64,000 nt of DNA from Mixta theicola (lineage in GTDB: Bacteria; Pseudomonadota; Gammaproteobacteria; Enterobacterales; Enterobacteriaceae), in the NCBI RefSeq assembly GCF_002895925.1, contig NZ_NWUO01000005.1, positions 222,703 to 286,702 on the forward strand, in the 5' to 3' direction. Shown one piece after another: positions 40,607 through 51,108 of the stretch. Under the pieces are notes generated by a model. That model ran no database searches and was not told the origin of the DNA. It saw only the letters and a program-made list of their open reading frames with translations. The position numbers were made by a program, and so were the translations under genes. Position 1 is the stretch's first letter. Each line of letters begins with the position of its first letter.

Positions 40607-41161
40607 TTATTCCGCCCTGACCTGTTTTTCCTGCCTGGACGGTTCATTATTGGCGTTGCGGCTGAGCCACAGCGACAGCGCCTTCAGCGAATCCGGGGTA
40701 AATTCATCGCAGCGGGCGGTGATCTCTTCCGGGGTCAGCCAGAAAACCTCATCTACTTCTTCCGGCTGCATGGCAAACGGACCGTGCGACACGCAGCTGA
40801 ACAGCGCGCCCCAAACGCGGCAGTGTTCATCTGCAAAATAGAAGTGACCATGCTCGGCGAAAGGCACGGCGGCAATGCCCAGCTCCTCTTCCGCTTCACG
40901 ACGCGCAGACTCCAGATACCCTTCTCCGCTTTGCACAACGCCGCCTGCGCAAGCATCCAGCATGCCTGGCAGAAAATCCTTACTTTCAGTTCGGCGCTGC
41001 ACCAGAATATTACCCATGCCGTCGTGCACCACTATATAGGTAGCGCGATGACGCAAATGTTGTGCCCGCATCTGGGCACGGCTGGACTGAGCGATAACTT
41101 CGTTATCTTCGTTAACGATATCTACCCATTCAGTGCCGGCTTCCTGACCTTGCTCCACCAT
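40607..41161 (-). CDS. yfcD: Nudix hydrolase YfcD
   Basis: Nudix-family pyrophosphohydrolase of unknown substrate, also related in sequence to isopentenyl-diphosphate isomerase. The ATG at 41161 ([22 protein letters not shown]) with AAGGG 7 nt upstream gives 184 residues (E. coli 180); the open frame to 41440 extends into the yfcF spacer without conservation. The Nudix box [24 protein letters not shown] fits GX5EX7REUXEEXGU. Conserved flanks: [33 protein letters not shown]. It converges with the LacI-family gene only 4 bp away. Confidence 0.93.
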   Translation of the reverse strand: MVEQGQEAGTEWVDIVNEDNEVIAQSSRAQMRAQHLRHRATYIVVHDGMGNILVQRRTESKDFLPGMLDACAGGVVQSGEGYLESARREAEEELGIAAVPFAEHGHFYFADEHCRVWGALFSCVSHGPFAMQPEEVDEVFWLTPEEITARCDEFTPDSLKALSLWLSRNANNEPSRQEKQVRAE

Positions 41162-41279
41162 CAGTAACCCTTTTCGTTCTGGCGCCCATTGCGCGATGAT
41201 ATTTTCCACAGGATTTGCGTTACGTTGACGCAAACCGCCATAACTTAAAGGCTTCGCCTGCCGGACGCAAGCCGTGCGA

Positions 41280-42023
<744 letters not shown>

Positions 42024-42137
42024 TTACCGGAGATTGTCTGGGTTGGCAATGGCTATTACGCCGCCCGATAATAGCACTTTTGCTAATGTTCTCTTCTATG
42101 CTGAATAAACAGCAATAACACAGGCACAGGGCTTTGC

Positions 42138-43031
42138 ATGCAAATATTAATTACCGGCGGCACCGGCCTGATTGGTCGTCATCTGGTGGCGCATCTGCTG
42201 TCGCGAGGCGATCGGGTAAGCGTGGTAACGCGTAATGTCGAGGCGGCGCGCGAGCTGCTGGGCCCGCGGGTCAGCATCTGGTCAGGGCTGAATCAACAGC
42301 GCGATCTGAACGGCATCGATGCGGTGATTAACCTTGCCGGCGAGCCGATCGCCAGTAAGCGCTGGACGCCGCAGCATAAACAGCTGCTCTGCGAAAGCCG
42401 CTGGCAGATCACCGAGCGGCTGGCCTCGTTAATCAACGCCAGCAGCGAGCCGCCGGCGGTACTGATTTCCGGCTCGGCAACCGGTTATTACGGCAATACC
42501 GGCGAGCTGACGTTAACCGAAGAAGATAGCGGTCACGATGAGTTTACCCATCAGCTTTGCGCCCGCTGGGAAGCGCTGGCGATGACCGCCGCCAGCGATC
42601 GTACCCGCGTTTGCCTGCTGCGCACCGGCGTCGTGCTGGCAAAAGAAGGCGGCGCGCTGGCCCAGATGAAAAAGCCCTTTATGCTGGGCATTGGCGGCCC
42701 CATCGGCAGCGGACGCCAGTATCTGCCGTGGATCCATCTGGATGATATGCTGAACGGCATTCTCTGGCTGTTGGATCACCCGCTGCATGGCCCTTTTAAT
42801 ATGGTTGCGCCTTATGCGGTGCGCAATGAGCAGTTCGCCGTAACCCTGGGCAAGGTAATACATCGCCCGGCGCTGTTACGCACGCCGGCCAGCGCGATCA
42901 AACTGCTGATGGGCGAATCAGCGGTGCTGGCGCTGGGCGGGCAGCATGTGCTGCCGGAGCGGCTGCAGGCGTCCGGCTTCCGCTTCCGCTGGTATGAACT
43001 GGAAGAGGCGCTGGCGGACGTGTGCAGATAG
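42138..43031 (+). CDS. yfcH: NAD(P)-binding epimerase-like protein YfcH
   Basis: 297-residue short-chain dehydrogenase/epimerase-fold protein of the TIGR01777/SulA-like (DUF1731) family; its reaction is not established. N-terminal dinucleotide-binding motif [20 protein letters not shown], then [46 protein letters not shown] with the active-site Tyr region, and the C-terminal DUF1731 tail ([34 protein letters not shown]). Length equals E. coli YfcH. yfcE, yfcG and folX, its usual neighbours, are absent. Confidence 0.93.
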   Translation: MQILITGGTGLIGRHLVAHLLSRGDRVSVVTRNVEAARELLGPRVSIWSGLNQQRDLNGIDAVINLAGEPIASKRWTPQHKQLLCESRWQITERLASLINASSEPPAVLISGSATGYYGNTGELTLTEEDSGHDEFTHQLCARWEALAMTAASDRTRVCLLRTGVVLAKEGGALAQMKKPFMLGIGGPIGSGRQYLPWIHLDDMLNGILWLLDHPLHGPFNMVAPYAVRNEQFAVTLGKVIHRPALLRTPASAIKLLMGESAVLALGGQHVLPERLQASGFRFRWYELEEALADVCR

Positions 43032-43169
43032 CGGGTAAACGGAGCTAATGCGCCCTTTAACTTCTTATATATTATTTTTTAGTCTTAGCTTCTTATTTAA
43101 CAGGCTTTAAGTTGCCCGATAAATTCTCCAGCGATTACTCTCCGGATGAATCGTATATGGAGAAAATCA

Positions 43170-45122
43170 ATGAAAAAAAGGAAATTTACTTATTCCGCAT
43201 ATTGGCTGGCCGCAATGCTGTTTACTTCGACACCTGCAGCGGCTGAGGCAGGTTATCAAAAGCAGACCGGCAGTTTTGTTAAGCTGGAATTTCCCACCGC
43301 GCACGAACTTAATGCGCGTTCGCTACAGCCAGCTGCACCAACGGCGCAGCTAATAATGCCTGACGACAATCAGCAAATTACGTTACATCCTACCCGCCGC
43401 TATCAGGATTTCTCCGCCTTTAGCGGTAAAATAAAGGCGCCGCAGAATCAGGCTGAAGATGAAGATGTGATTGTAGTGAAAAGCGATCGGGGCGGGTTCC
43501 TGATGCTGTTTACCCATCGCCAGCAAATCATTTATCAGTCCGCCACAGGAGAACAGACGTTATTAACCTTTGATCAGGATACAAACACTATTCAGGACGA
43601 GACGGTTATGCTCGCTGAGAGCAAAACCGCCATTGCCATGCGCTCGCTTAACCTGCAGGATCGCAGCAGCCGGGCGGCGGCCGATATTGATGCCGAAGGA
43701 AACTACGTTATCGATATACTGGCTGGCTTTTCCATCGCCTCCGCGCAGATCGTCATCGATCCGGAGGCGTACGCTTTTGCCCAGGTGGAAAGCATTAATC
43801 AGGCGCTGAGGAACAGCCAGATTGATGGAATTAAAATCAGGCTGGTCGGGATACAGATCATCGACCAGGATTACCCTATTCACAACTCAAACCTGTCACT
43901 GATGACTACGGCCTTCGCCAGAGGTATTGAACAATATAGCCCCGACCTGGTCGCTGGTTTTTTTGTCGGCGATAAAGCTATTAATAACGCCACGGCGTGG
44001 AGCTACGTCAACGGTTCTATAAGCATTAATAATATCGCATCACCTACCGCTCTGCGCCATGAAATTGGCCATAATGCAGGCGGCCATCATTGTTCAGATG
44101 CAACCACTTCCGGGTATGCTTATGGCTGGGATAATGGCAAAAGCCAAACCATTATGTGTGGTAACACTAGCGGCTATTATTCTAATCCCAATCTCAAAGA
44201 TAAATTTGGGCTGCCGCTGGGCAATGTTGCTAATGCCGATATGGCACGCGTATGGCATGAAGCCAAAGCCCGCATGTCCTCCTACCGCCCCGCCGTCGTT
44301 CCGCTGAATAATGAGAAGGTTACCCTGTTAGCCGAACAGCGGATCGATCTGAATGCCGCGAATAACTACCGTGCCGGCCTGCAGGTGAAAATACCGGAAA
44401 ATGTGGGCAAAGTCGTTATCGCCGCCCTGCATGGCGAAGATTTTCTGGAAGATGGAAAATATACGCTTGATGTTGCGGAAGTGGACGATATAACCACAGA
44501 GCATTATGGTTCTGACACACAATATTATCCGTCATATACCATTGCGCAGCCCAAGACCGATTCTCAGTTTTATGCAAGCGTGCGCAGCAAAGGTGTCAAT
44601 TTAGAGGGTATCCTGCTGCGCGTTTGGGCATTTACGCAGGAACTTGAAAACAGCGGCGCCGAGAGCGGAGACCTGAGCGGCTGGATTCAAGAGCAGGGCC
44701 AGTTCCGCGTGATCGCCTCGCAGGATGGTATTTTACCCGCTACAGGAAAATATTACTTTACCGCCCGCAATAGCTCCAAAGAAGCTAACTATGCTGAAAC
44801 CGACCGCATAACGCAAACTATCGCTGTCAATCCACTGACAATAACGCCAAACACTAGCGCCAGGCTCACATTTATGAGCAACGGCTGGGGCGACGGCGAT
44901 TATGGCACCGCTACGCTGACGGCAAAGAATAAAGCGGGCGCGATCCTGAATCAAAGCAGGGTAACCACCACGGGATATCCGCAGAAGTGGAGCAGCTATA
45001 GCGTCGATCTTTCTCTGCCGGAAGAAACCTCGCAGGTTGAAGTCAGAATCGACGCTTATCCCATCGCAGGCGCCATGAACGACGTCCACTTTGATGATTT
45101 CCACTTCAGCGTTACCTACTGA
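43170..45122 (+). CDS. Secreted zinc metalloprotease (reprolysin-like)
   Basis: 650 residues from the ATG at 43170, which has GGAG 7 nt upstream; an in-frame ATG at 43146 is possible but would distort the signal peptide. Residues 1-~27 (MKKRKFTYSAYWLAAMLF, then AAA) form a Sec signal peptide. The zinc site HEIGHNAGGHH (His297, Glu298, His301, His307) is the extended HExxHxxGxxH of metzincins, and a Met follows in SQTIMCG. The preceding ~190 residues look like a pro-domain/core and ~300 residues after it form a beta-rich region (ENSGAESGDLSGWIQEQGQFRV, VEVRIDAYPIAGAMNDVHFDDFHF), perhaps a binding module. Target and release route are unknown. Stands alone; low-level A+T-rich leader upstream. 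Confidence 0.82.
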   Translation: MKKRKFTYSAYWLAAMLFTSTPAAAEAGYQKQTGSFVKLEFPTAHELNARSLQPAAPTAQLIMPDDNQQITLHPTRRYQDFSAFSGKIKAPQNQAEDEDVIVVKSDRGGFLMLFTHRQQIIYQSATGEQTLLTFDQDTNTIQDETVMLAESKTAIAMRSLNLQDRSSRAAADIDAEGNYVIDILAGFSIASAQIVIDPEAYAFAQVESINQALRNSQIDGIKIRLVGIQIIDQDYPIHNSNLSLMTTAFARGIEQYSPDLVAGFFVGDKAINNATAWSYVNGSISINNIASPTALRHEIGHNAGGHHCSDATTSGYAYGWDNGKSQTIMCGNTSGYYSNPNLKDKFGLPLGNVANADMARVWHEAKARMSSYRPAVVPLNNEKVTLLAEQRIDLNAANNYRAGLQVKIPENVGKVVIAALHGEDFLEDGKYTLDVAEVDDITTEHYGSDTQYYPSYTIAQPKTDSQFYASVRSKGVNLEGILLRVWAFTQELENSGAESGDLSGWIQEQGQFRVIASQDGILPATGKYYFTARNSSKEANYAETDRITQTIAVNPLTITPNTSARLTFMSNGWGDGDYGTATLTAKNKAGAILNQSRVTTTGYPQKWSSYSVDLSLPEETSQVEVRIDAYPIAGAMNDVHFDDFHFSVTY

Positions 45123-45160
45123 GTCGAAGTCAGGCCGCCAGCAGCAGCTGGCGGCGATGC

Positions 45161-45934
45161 TTATTTCAGCGCGCCGGAAAGGAACTGCTGCAGCCGCGCG
45201 CTTTTCGGTTGACTAAACAGCGTCTCTGGCGGCCCTTCCTCTTCGATTTTGCCCTGATGCAGAAAAATAACGTGGCTGGAAACATGACGGGCAAACTCCA
45301 TTTCGTGCGTGACCACCACCATAGTTTTTCCCTCTTCCGCCAGCTTTTGCATAATGCGCAGCACTTCCCCTACCAGTTCGGGATCGAGCGCTGAGGTTGG
45401 CTCATCAAACAGCAGCACATCGGGCTCCATCGCCAGGGCGCGGGCAATGGAAACGCGCTGCTGCTGTCCGCCGGAGAGATTGACCGGATACTTCGCCTGG
45501 GCGCGCTCGTCAATGCCAACCTTATTCAGATAGCGCAGCGCACGTTCACGCGCCTCCGGCTTGCTCAATCCCAGCACCTGAATCGGCGCTTCCATCACGT
45601 TCTCCAGTACCGTCATATGGCTCCAGAGATTAAAGTGCTGAAACACCATAGTGAGACGCGTACGCAGCAGGCGCAGCTGCTCCTTATCGGCGACTTTCAG
45701 CTGCCCGTCGCCGTCGCGCACCAGATCAATGTGCTGGTTATTCACCGCAATCGATCCTTCGCTCGGTTTTTCCAGGAAGTTAATACAGCGCAGGAAGGTG
45801 CTTTTCCCGGAACCGGACGATCCGATAATGGTAATCACGTCGCCGGCGTTTGCCTGTAGCGATACGCCTTTTAACACCTCATGTTCACCATAGCGTTTAT
45901 GCAATTCGGTAACGTTGAGTTTATTTTCAGCCAT
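45161..45934 (-). CDS. hisP: Histidine/LAO ABC transporter ATP-binding protein
   Basis: 257-residue ABC ATPase powering import of histidine and of lysine/arginine/ornithine through HisQM. Walker [11 protein letters not shown]-loop, signature LSGGQQQR, Walker [13 protein letters not shown] and the switch His in VVTHEMEF are intact. Last gene of hisJQMP, 8 bp after hisM. Confidence 0.96.
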   Translation of the reverse strand: MAENKLNVTELHKRYGEHEVLKGVSLQANAGDVITIIGSSGSGKSTFLRCINFLEKPSEGSIAVNNQHIDLVRDGDGQLKVADKEQLRLLRTRLTMVFQHFNLWSHMTVLENVMEAPIQVLGLSKPEARERALRYLNKVGIDERAQAKYPVNLSGGQQQRVSIARALAMEPDVLLFDEPTSALDPELVGEVLRIMQKLAEEGKTMVVVTHEMEFARHVSSHVIFLHQGKIEEEGPPETLFSQPKSARLQQFLSGALK

Positions 45935-45942
45935 AGTCGTAC

Positions 45943-46659
45943 TCAGTGGGACGATGAAGGTTTAAGGTGCGCCAGCCAGCGTTTTTCCGCCTTGCGGAAC
46001 AGGCTAATCAACACGTAAGAAATCATTAAATAGATCACCGCCGCAATGCCAAAGGCGGTAAACGGCTGATAGGTGGCGGCATTAATATCCCGCGCGATTT
46101 TCAGCAGATCGGGCACGGTGGCGGTAAAGGCCAGCGCCGTTGAGTGCAGCATTAAAATCACTTCATTACTGTAGGCAGGCAGCGCAATACGCAGCGCCGC
46201 AGGCAGAATAATGCAGCGATAGAGCTTAAAGGTAGAAAAACCATAGGCGCGCGCCGCCTCAATTTCTCCGTGCGATACGGAGCGAATCGCACCGGCAAAA
46301 ATCTCGGTGGTATAGGCGCAGGTATTCAGCGTAAACGCCAATAGCGTACAGTTCAGGCCGCTGCGGAAAAAGGCGCTGAGCAGCTCCGATCCTTTGACCA
46401 CTTCCAGCGTATACATGCCGGAATAGATAATCAGCAGCTGTACATAAAGCGGCGTGCCGCGAAAGATCCAGGTAAACAGCCACACCGGCGCGCGAACCGC
46501 TTTGTTCGGCGAGACGCGAGCGATAGCCAGCAGCACCGCCAGGCAGCCGCCGATAGCCACGGAAAGGATCAGCAGCCACAGCGTAATCGCCACGCCGGTA
46601 AAGCGGTAGCCGTCGGTCCAGAGCAGTGATTTCCAGTACTCCTGTAAAATATCGATCAT
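45943..46659 (-). CDS. hisM: Histidine/LAO ABC transporter permease
   Basis: Inner-membrane permease, 238 residues from the ATG at 46659 ([20 protein letters not shown]), the E. coli length; the frame to 46707 overlaps hisQ and is not conserved. It has 5 helices and the EAA coupling loop [40 protein letters not shown]. It pairs with HisQ; their genes overlap by 4 nt. Confidence 0.95.
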   Translation of the reverse strand: MIDILQEYWKSLLWTDGYRFTGVAITLWLLILSVAIGGCLAVLLAIARVSPNKAVRAPVWLFTWIFRGTPLYVQLLIIYSGMYTLEVVKGSELLSAFFRSGLNCTLLAFTLNTCAYTTEIFAGAIRSVSHGEIEAARAYGFSTFKLYRCIILPAALRIALPAYSNEVILMLHSTALAFTATVPDLLKIARDINAATYQPFTAFGIAAVIYLMISYVLISLFRKAEKRWLAHLKPSSSH

Positions 46660-47342
46660 AGCTCGGCCTTCTTCACGCCAACGGAATAGCGGCGCTCCAG
46701 CCACCACAGCACGCCGTTTGATAAGGTAGTGAACAGCAGGTAAATGATACCGGCGACAAGGGCGAACCAGAACGGCTGCCAGGTACTTTTCCCGGCCAGC
46801 TGGGTGGCTTTTACCACATCCTCCAGCCCCAGCAGCGACACCAGCGCCGTGGCCTTCAGCACCACCTGCCAGTTATTGCCGATGCCGGGCAGCGCAAAGC
46901 GCATCATGGCAGGGAACAGAATGCGGCGAAACACCTGCGAGCCGGTAAAGCCAAAGGCGGTTGCCGCTTCGATCTGCCCTTTCGGCACCGCCATAAAAGC
47001 GCCGCGAAAGGTTTCGGTAAAATAGGCGCCGTAGATAAAACCCAGGGTAATCACCCCGGCCGTCATCGGATCAATATCAAACTGCGCGATCCCCAGCGCG
47101 GTGGTAATTTGGTTGAGCGCGATCTGTAGCCCGTAGAAGATCAACAGCATCAAAACCAGATCCGGCACGCCGCGTATCAGCGTGGTGTAAGCCTCAGACA
47201 GCAGCGCCAGCGGACGATGGCGCGACAGGCGCGCGCCGGCACCCAGCAGGCCCAGAATCACCGCGAGCAGCACCGAACTGAGCGCCAGCTCCAGCGTCAC
47301 CAGCGCGCCGCGCAAGATAACCTCAGAATAGCCATACAACAT
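46656..47342 (-). CDS. hisQ: Histidine/LAO ABC transporter permease
   Basis: Inner-membrane permease, 228 residues from the ATG at 47342 (MLYGYSEVILRGALVTLELALSS), exactly the E. coli length; earlier in-frame codons are not conserved. The EAA loop KGQIEAATAFGFTGSQVFRRILFPAMMRFALPGIGNNWQVVLKATALVSLLGLEDV is present. 72 bp separate it from hisJ. Confidence 0.95.
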   Translation of the reverse strand: MLYGYSEVILRGALVTLELALSSVLLAVILGLLGAGARLSRHRPLALLSEAYTTLIRGVPDLVLMLLIFYGLQIALNQITTALGIAQFDIDPMTAGVITLGFIYGAYFTETFRGAFMAVPKGQIEAATAFGFTGSQVFRRILFPAMMRFALPGIGNNWQVVLKATALVSLLGLEDVVKATQLAGKSTWQPFWFALVAGIIYLLFTTLSNGVLWWLERRYSVGVKKAEL

Positions 47343-47414
47343 CAACAGAATCCTGGCGTAACAGAAGAAACACAACGCCGCTCACGGTAAGCGAGCGGCC
47401 ATAACGGTCGGCGA

Positions 47415-48191
47415 TTAATCACCGTATACGTTAAAATCAAAATACTTTTTCGCGATCTTGTCGTAGGTGCCATCTTTGCGTATTTCAGCAAACGCTTTAT
47501 CAATGGCCGCTTTCAGCTCGCTATCTTCCTTACGCAGCCCGATACCGGTGCCGACGCCGAAAATTTTGTCATCTTTCACCGCCGGACCGGCAAAGGCGTA
47601 ATCTTTACCCACCGGCTGTTTCAGGAAGCCTTCGCTTGCCTGCACCTCATCCTGGAAAGCGGCATCGATACGGCCCGCATTTAAATCCTGATAAACCAGA
47701 TCCTGGTTGGCGTAAGGCGTAATGGTTACGCCCTTCGGACGCCAGTATTGATTCGCATAGGTTTCCTGGGTCGTGCCCTGCAGCAGGCCGATATTTTTTC
47801 CTTTTAACGACTCCGGCGTAGGCTCCAGTTTTGCGCCTTTCGGCGCGATCAGCCGCGCGTTAGCCGCATAGAGTTTGTCGGAGAAAGCAATCTCCTGCTG
47901 ACGCTTTTCGGTAATGGATAGCGAAGAGATAATAAAATCAATTTTCTTCGCCTTTAGCGACGGGATCAGCGCATCGAAATCGCTCTCCACATAGCTACAG
48001 CGAGCCTCGATACGCTTACAGATCTCATTTGCCAGATCAATATCAAAACCGACCAGCTCTCCCTGCGCGTTTTTCGATTCAAACGGCGGATAGGTGGGAT
48101 CGTTACCGATACGCAGCGTTTTCGGTACGGCTGCGCCGACAGTGCCTGCGAAAGCCAGCAGCAAAGAGAGAGCCAGAACTCGCTTTTTCAT
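47415..48191 (-). CDS. hisJ: Histidine/lysine-arginine-ornithine periplasmic binding protein
   Basis: 258-residue substrate-binding protein with a Sec signal peptide ([21 protein letters not shown]). Mature signatures: [75 protein letters not shown], and [28 protein letters not shown]. It mixes features: [12 protein letters not shown] and TTQET recall E. coli HisJ, whereas [17 protein letters not shown] and the C-terminal FDFNVYGD recall ArgT. Only one such gene is present before ubiX, where E. coli has both argT and hisJ. It may serve as the sole binding protein for both substrate sets. Confidence 0.9.
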   Translation of the reverse strand: MKKRVLALSLLLAFAGTVGAAVPKTLRIGNDPTYPPFESKNAQGELVGFDIDLANEICKRIEARCSYVESDFDALIPSLKAKKIDFIISSLSITEKRQQEIAFSDKLYAANARLIAPKGAKLEPTPESLKGKNIGLLQGTTQETYANQYWRPKGVTITPYANQDLVYQDLNAGRIDAAFQDEVQASEGFLKQPVGKDYAFAGPAVKDDKIFGVGTGIGLRKEDSELKAAIDKAFAEIRKDGTYDKIAKKYFDFNVYGD

Positions 48192-48254
48192 GGGTTATCC
48201 TCAAATGAAGAGCTTATAGTTATGTGAGATGTGACGGGTTTGCTTTCAGGAAAC

Positions 48255-48270
48255 TGCACTTTTCATGCCA
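48255..48270 (-). promoter_or_regulatory. Sigma-54-like promoter of hisJQMP
   Basis: Read on the minus strand, TGGCATGAAAAGTGCA matches the -24/-12 consensus TGGCACG-N4-TTGCA at all but two informative positions, with correct GG-to-GC spacing. Its -12 end is about 64 bp before the hisJ ATG. Confidence 0.65.
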
Positions 48271-48394
48271 GTTTAGCGCGCTGCGGCATTATCGACGCCT
48301 GGCCTTAACCGCAGCAAAAAACGGGCATAAGCGCTTCGTTTGTGAATGAAATATAGCAGGCTTGAAAACAGGAAAAAGCGACTTTGTTACGTTT

Positions 48395-48451
48395 TGGTGC
48401 ATGACCTGCACGAAAAGTGATCCAGGCCGAATTAATGCACCAAAATGGAAC
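48395..48451. promoter_or_regulatory. NtrC-like enhancer sites upstream of hisJ
   Basis: TGGTGCATGACCTGCAC (48395-48411) and TGCACCAAAATGGAACA (48435-48451) resemble the NtrC consensus TGCACC-N5-GGTGCA; the second misses two bases. They lie about 125-195 bp upstream of the sigma-54-like promoter, the usual enhancer distance. Nitrogen-limitation control is inferred. Confidence 0.55.
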
Positions 48452-48464
48452 ATTTTATGTGAGG

Positions 48465-49034
48465 TTATGCACCCTGCCAGCGCGTGAAGAGCTCTTCCGG
48501 CAGGGTAATATCAAACTGATCGAGCACCCGATTCAGCGTTTGATCGACGACGTCCATCAGGCTCTGCGGCCGATGATAAAAGGCCGGCACCGGCGGCATC
48601 ACTACCGCGCCCAGCTCGGCGGCGGCGGTCATCAGCCGTAAATGTCCCAGATGCAGCGGCGTTTCCCGCACGCAAAGCACCAGGCGACGGCGCTCTTTCA
48701 GCACCACGTCGGCGGCACGCGTCAGCAGCCCGTCGCTATAGCTATGGACAATACCGGATAAGGTTTTTATTGAGCAGGGCAAAATCACCATCCCTGCGGT
48801 TTTAAACGAGCCGGAAGAGATACTGGCGGCGATATTACGCGCGTCATGCACCACATCGGCAAAGCCCTGTACTTCGCGCAGGGAAAAATCGGTCTCCAGC
48901 GCCAGCGTCTGGCGTGCAGCGTTACTCATCACCAGGTGCGTTTCAATTTCCGGCAGCGGCTTTAACAGCTGCAGCATCCGAACGCCGTAAATAACGCCGC
49001 TGGCGCCGGAAATGCCAACGATCACTCTTTTCAT
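48465..49034 (-). CDS. ubiX: Flavin prenyltransferase UbiX
   Basis: Makes prenylated FMN, the cofactor of the UbiD decarboxylase in ubiquinone synthesis. 189 residues (E. coli 189). Seen: VGISGASGVIYGVRMLQLLK (FMN phosphate loop), HDARNIAASISSGSFKTAGMVILPCSIKTLSGIVHSYSDGLLTRAADVVLKERRRLVLCVRETPLHLGHL, and MPPVPAFYHRPQSLMDVVDQTLNRVLDQF. It lies next to hisJ where E. coli has argT in between. Confidence 0.96.
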   Translation of the reverse strand: MKRVIVGISGASGVIYGVRMLQLLKPLPEIETHLVMSNAARQTLALETDFSLREVQGFADVVHDARNIAASISSGSFKTAGMVILPCSIKTLSGIVHSYSDGLLTRAADVVLKERRRLVLCVRETPLHLGHLRLMTAAAELGAVVMPPVPAFYHRPQSLMDVVDQTLNRVLDQFDITLPEELFTRWQGA

Positions 49035-49092
49035 GGTAATACCTTCCTTCTTGGTGGAGGTTAAGTTTGGACGCCCGCCCGCCAGTTTACAA

Positions 49093-49998
49093 TCAAACCG
49101 CCAGCGCGACGCCCTTCAATATCTCCGCCCGATCGGCAAAGAGCTGAATAAGATGATCGGCCACCACCCTGACCCGCCGCGAATGCGCCAGATCGGCATG
49201 CATTACCAACCAGATAGGCTGTTCGACGCCCAGCTCAGCCAGCAGGCAATGCAGCCCCGCCTGCTGCGCAAGGAAATGCGGCAGCACCGCTAATCCCATA
49301 CCGGCAACGGCGGCGGAAAGCTGCGCCGATAGCGTATTGGTTTCCAGCCGACAGGGACGGCCGCGCAAGGTGCGTAAAACCCATTTTGCCGCAGGCAGAT
49401 GATGGTGCGTTTCCGCCCAGCCGATAAAAGCGTCGTGCTCGTAAGCGGCATTATCCTCACCGGGCCGACGGACCGCCAGATAATCGGCTGAACCATACAG
49501 GCCAAAGCCCAGCGTGCCCAGCCGCTTTATCGTCAGGTTACCGGTTTCAGGACGCACCATCCGTACCGCCAGATCGGCGTCGCGCCGGTGCAGATTCACC
49601 GTTTGCAAGCCGCTAATCACCTCTACGCGCAGCTCCGGATGCTGTAAAAAAAGCCCCCTCAGCGCAGGAACAATCAGCGGATTAGCCAGATTTTCCGCCG
49701 TTGCCAGCCGTACCAGCCCTGCTACATTACCCTGCATTTGCGCCGCCTCGCCAAAAGCGAGACCGGCGTACTCCAGCGCCTCAGCCCGTTCCAGCAGGGC
49801 TTCGCCATCATCGGTCAGGCGATAACCGGTTTGATGGCGGCTAAAAAGCGGCACGCCAAGCGCGGCCTCCAGCCGATCCAGACGCCGCGACAGCGTGGCA
49901 ATCCCCATGCGCAGCTCATCGGCGGCCCGGCTTAAGGTGCCGCAGCGGGCAACGGCAAGAAATATCCGGGCATCATCCCAGTGAACAGATGCGTGCAT
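49093..49998 (-). CDS. LysR-type regulator divergent to the aldo/keto reductase
   Basis: 301 residues from the ATG at 49998 (MHASVHWDDARIFLAVARCGTLSRAADELRMGIATLSRRLDRLEAALGVPLF); the frame opens at 50154 but that part overlaps the neighbouring promoter and gene. HTH at residues ~8-65; LysR substrate domain with GLVRLATAENLANPLIVPAL. It belongs to the broad group acting on metabolic or detoxification genes. Divergent arrangement (98 bp) suggests it controls the reductase. Confidence 0.8.
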   Translation of the reverse strand: MHASVHWDDARIFLAVARCGTLSRAADELRMGIATLSRRLDRLEAALGVPLFSRHQTGYRLTDDGEALLERAEALEYAGLAFGEAAQMQGNVAGLVRLATAENLANPLIVPALRGLFLQHPELRVEVISGLQTVNLHRRDADLAVRMVRPETGNLTIKRLGTLGFGLYGSADYLAVRRPGEDNAAYEHDAFIGWAETHHHLPAAKWVLRTLRGRPCRLETNTLSAQLSAAVAGMGLAVLPHFLAQQAGLHCLLAELGVEQPIWLVMHADLAHSRRVRVVADHLIQLFADRAEILKGVALAV

Positions 49999-50095
49999 AA
50001 GGTTTTTCAATAATGGAAAACGGAACGCCGATTTTAGCGCTACTTTGTCGCTATGGGAAAGCAGATACTTCTCGCAACCAACAGGAGGAGCAAAA

Positions 50096-51082
50096 ATGCA
50101 ACAACGACAGCTGACGACAAATTTGCAGGTTTCCGCGCTGGGGCTGGGCTGCATGGGAATGAGTGAATTTTACGGGCCGCGCGATGACGCCGCCTCGCTG
50201 CGCGTGCTGGAACAGGCGCTGGATAACGGGATTAATTTTTTCGATACGGCGGATATGTATGGTCCTTACCACAACGAAGAAATTATCGGACGTTTTCTGG
50301 CATCCCGGCGGCGGCAGCGGATAAAAATTGCGACCAAGTTCGGCATTGTACGCCAGCCGGGAGAATATCGTCGCCGTATCGATAACAGCGCCGACTATGC
50401 CCGCCGCAGCTGTGAAGCTTCGCTGCGACGGCTGGGAGTTGAGCAGATCGATCTATATTACGTTCACCGTCTGGATAGCGCGACGCCGGTGGAAGAGACG
50501 ATGGAAGCGCTGGCGCAGCTGGTGCGTGAAGGAAAAATTGCGCATATCGGCCTGTGCGAGGTTAGCGCGCCCACGCTCAAGCGTGCGCACGCGGTTCATC
50601 CGGTGGCGGCGGTGCAAACTGAATACTCGCTCTGGACGCGCGAGGTAGAAAACGCGGTGCTGCCCACCTGCCGTGAGTTAGGTATTGGCCTGGTCGCCTA
50701 TTCTCCCCTTGGGCGCGGTTTTTTGACCGGACGCTTTCAGCAAACGGCAACGTTTGAGCCCGGTGATTTCCGCGCCAACCTGCCCCGCTTTCAACCTGAA
50801 AATTTAATAAAAAATCGCCCGCTGGCCGAGGTGATTGCAGCCCTGGCGACAGAAAAAGCCTGCTCTGCCGCCCAGATTACGCTTGCCTGGCTGCTGGCGC
50901 AGGGAGAAAACATCGTTCCCATTCCCGGAACCTGCAACCCCGTACATTTGCAGGAAAATGCCGCAGCGCTGACGGTAAATTTAACCACGAAAGAGCTAAC
51001 GGCGTTACGGGAAGCGGTGACGTCACTACCGGTTGCCGGTGAACGCTATACCGCTGAAGGTATGAAAGGCATTGATGCGTAA
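50096..51082 (+). CDS. Aldo/keto reductase
   Basis: 328 residues from the ATG at 50096, preceded by AGGAGGAG. NADPH-dependent reductase of the AKR11/13-like group. Catalytic residues visible: Asp and Tyr in FFDTADMYGPYHNEEIIGRFLASRR, Lys in KIATKFGI, His in DLYYVHRLD. Nucleotide-binding C-terminal part: PIPGTCNPVHLQENAAAL. Substrate unknown. The last codons (GERYTAEGMKGIDA) are followed after about 26 bp by an IS remnant, so the gene's 3' flank has been replaced. Confidence 0.87.
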   Translation: MQQRQLTTNLQVSALGLGCMGMSEFYGPRDDAASLRVLEQALDNGINFFDTADMYGPYHNEEIIGRFLASRRRQRIKIATKFGIVRQPGEYRRRIDNSADYARRSCEASLRRLGVEQIDLYYVHRLDSATPVEETMEALAQLVREGKIAHIGLCEVSAPTLKRAHAVHPVAAVQTEYSLWTREVENAVLPTCRELGIGLVAYSPLGRGFLTGRFQQTATFEPGDFRANLPRFQPENLIKNRPLAEVIAALATEKACSAAQITLAWLLAQGENIVPIPGTCNPVHLQENAAALTVNLTTKELTALREAVTSLPVAGERYTAEGMKGIDA

Positions 51083-51108
51083 GCCGCAGGTAAAAGGAAA
51101 TTAGCATC

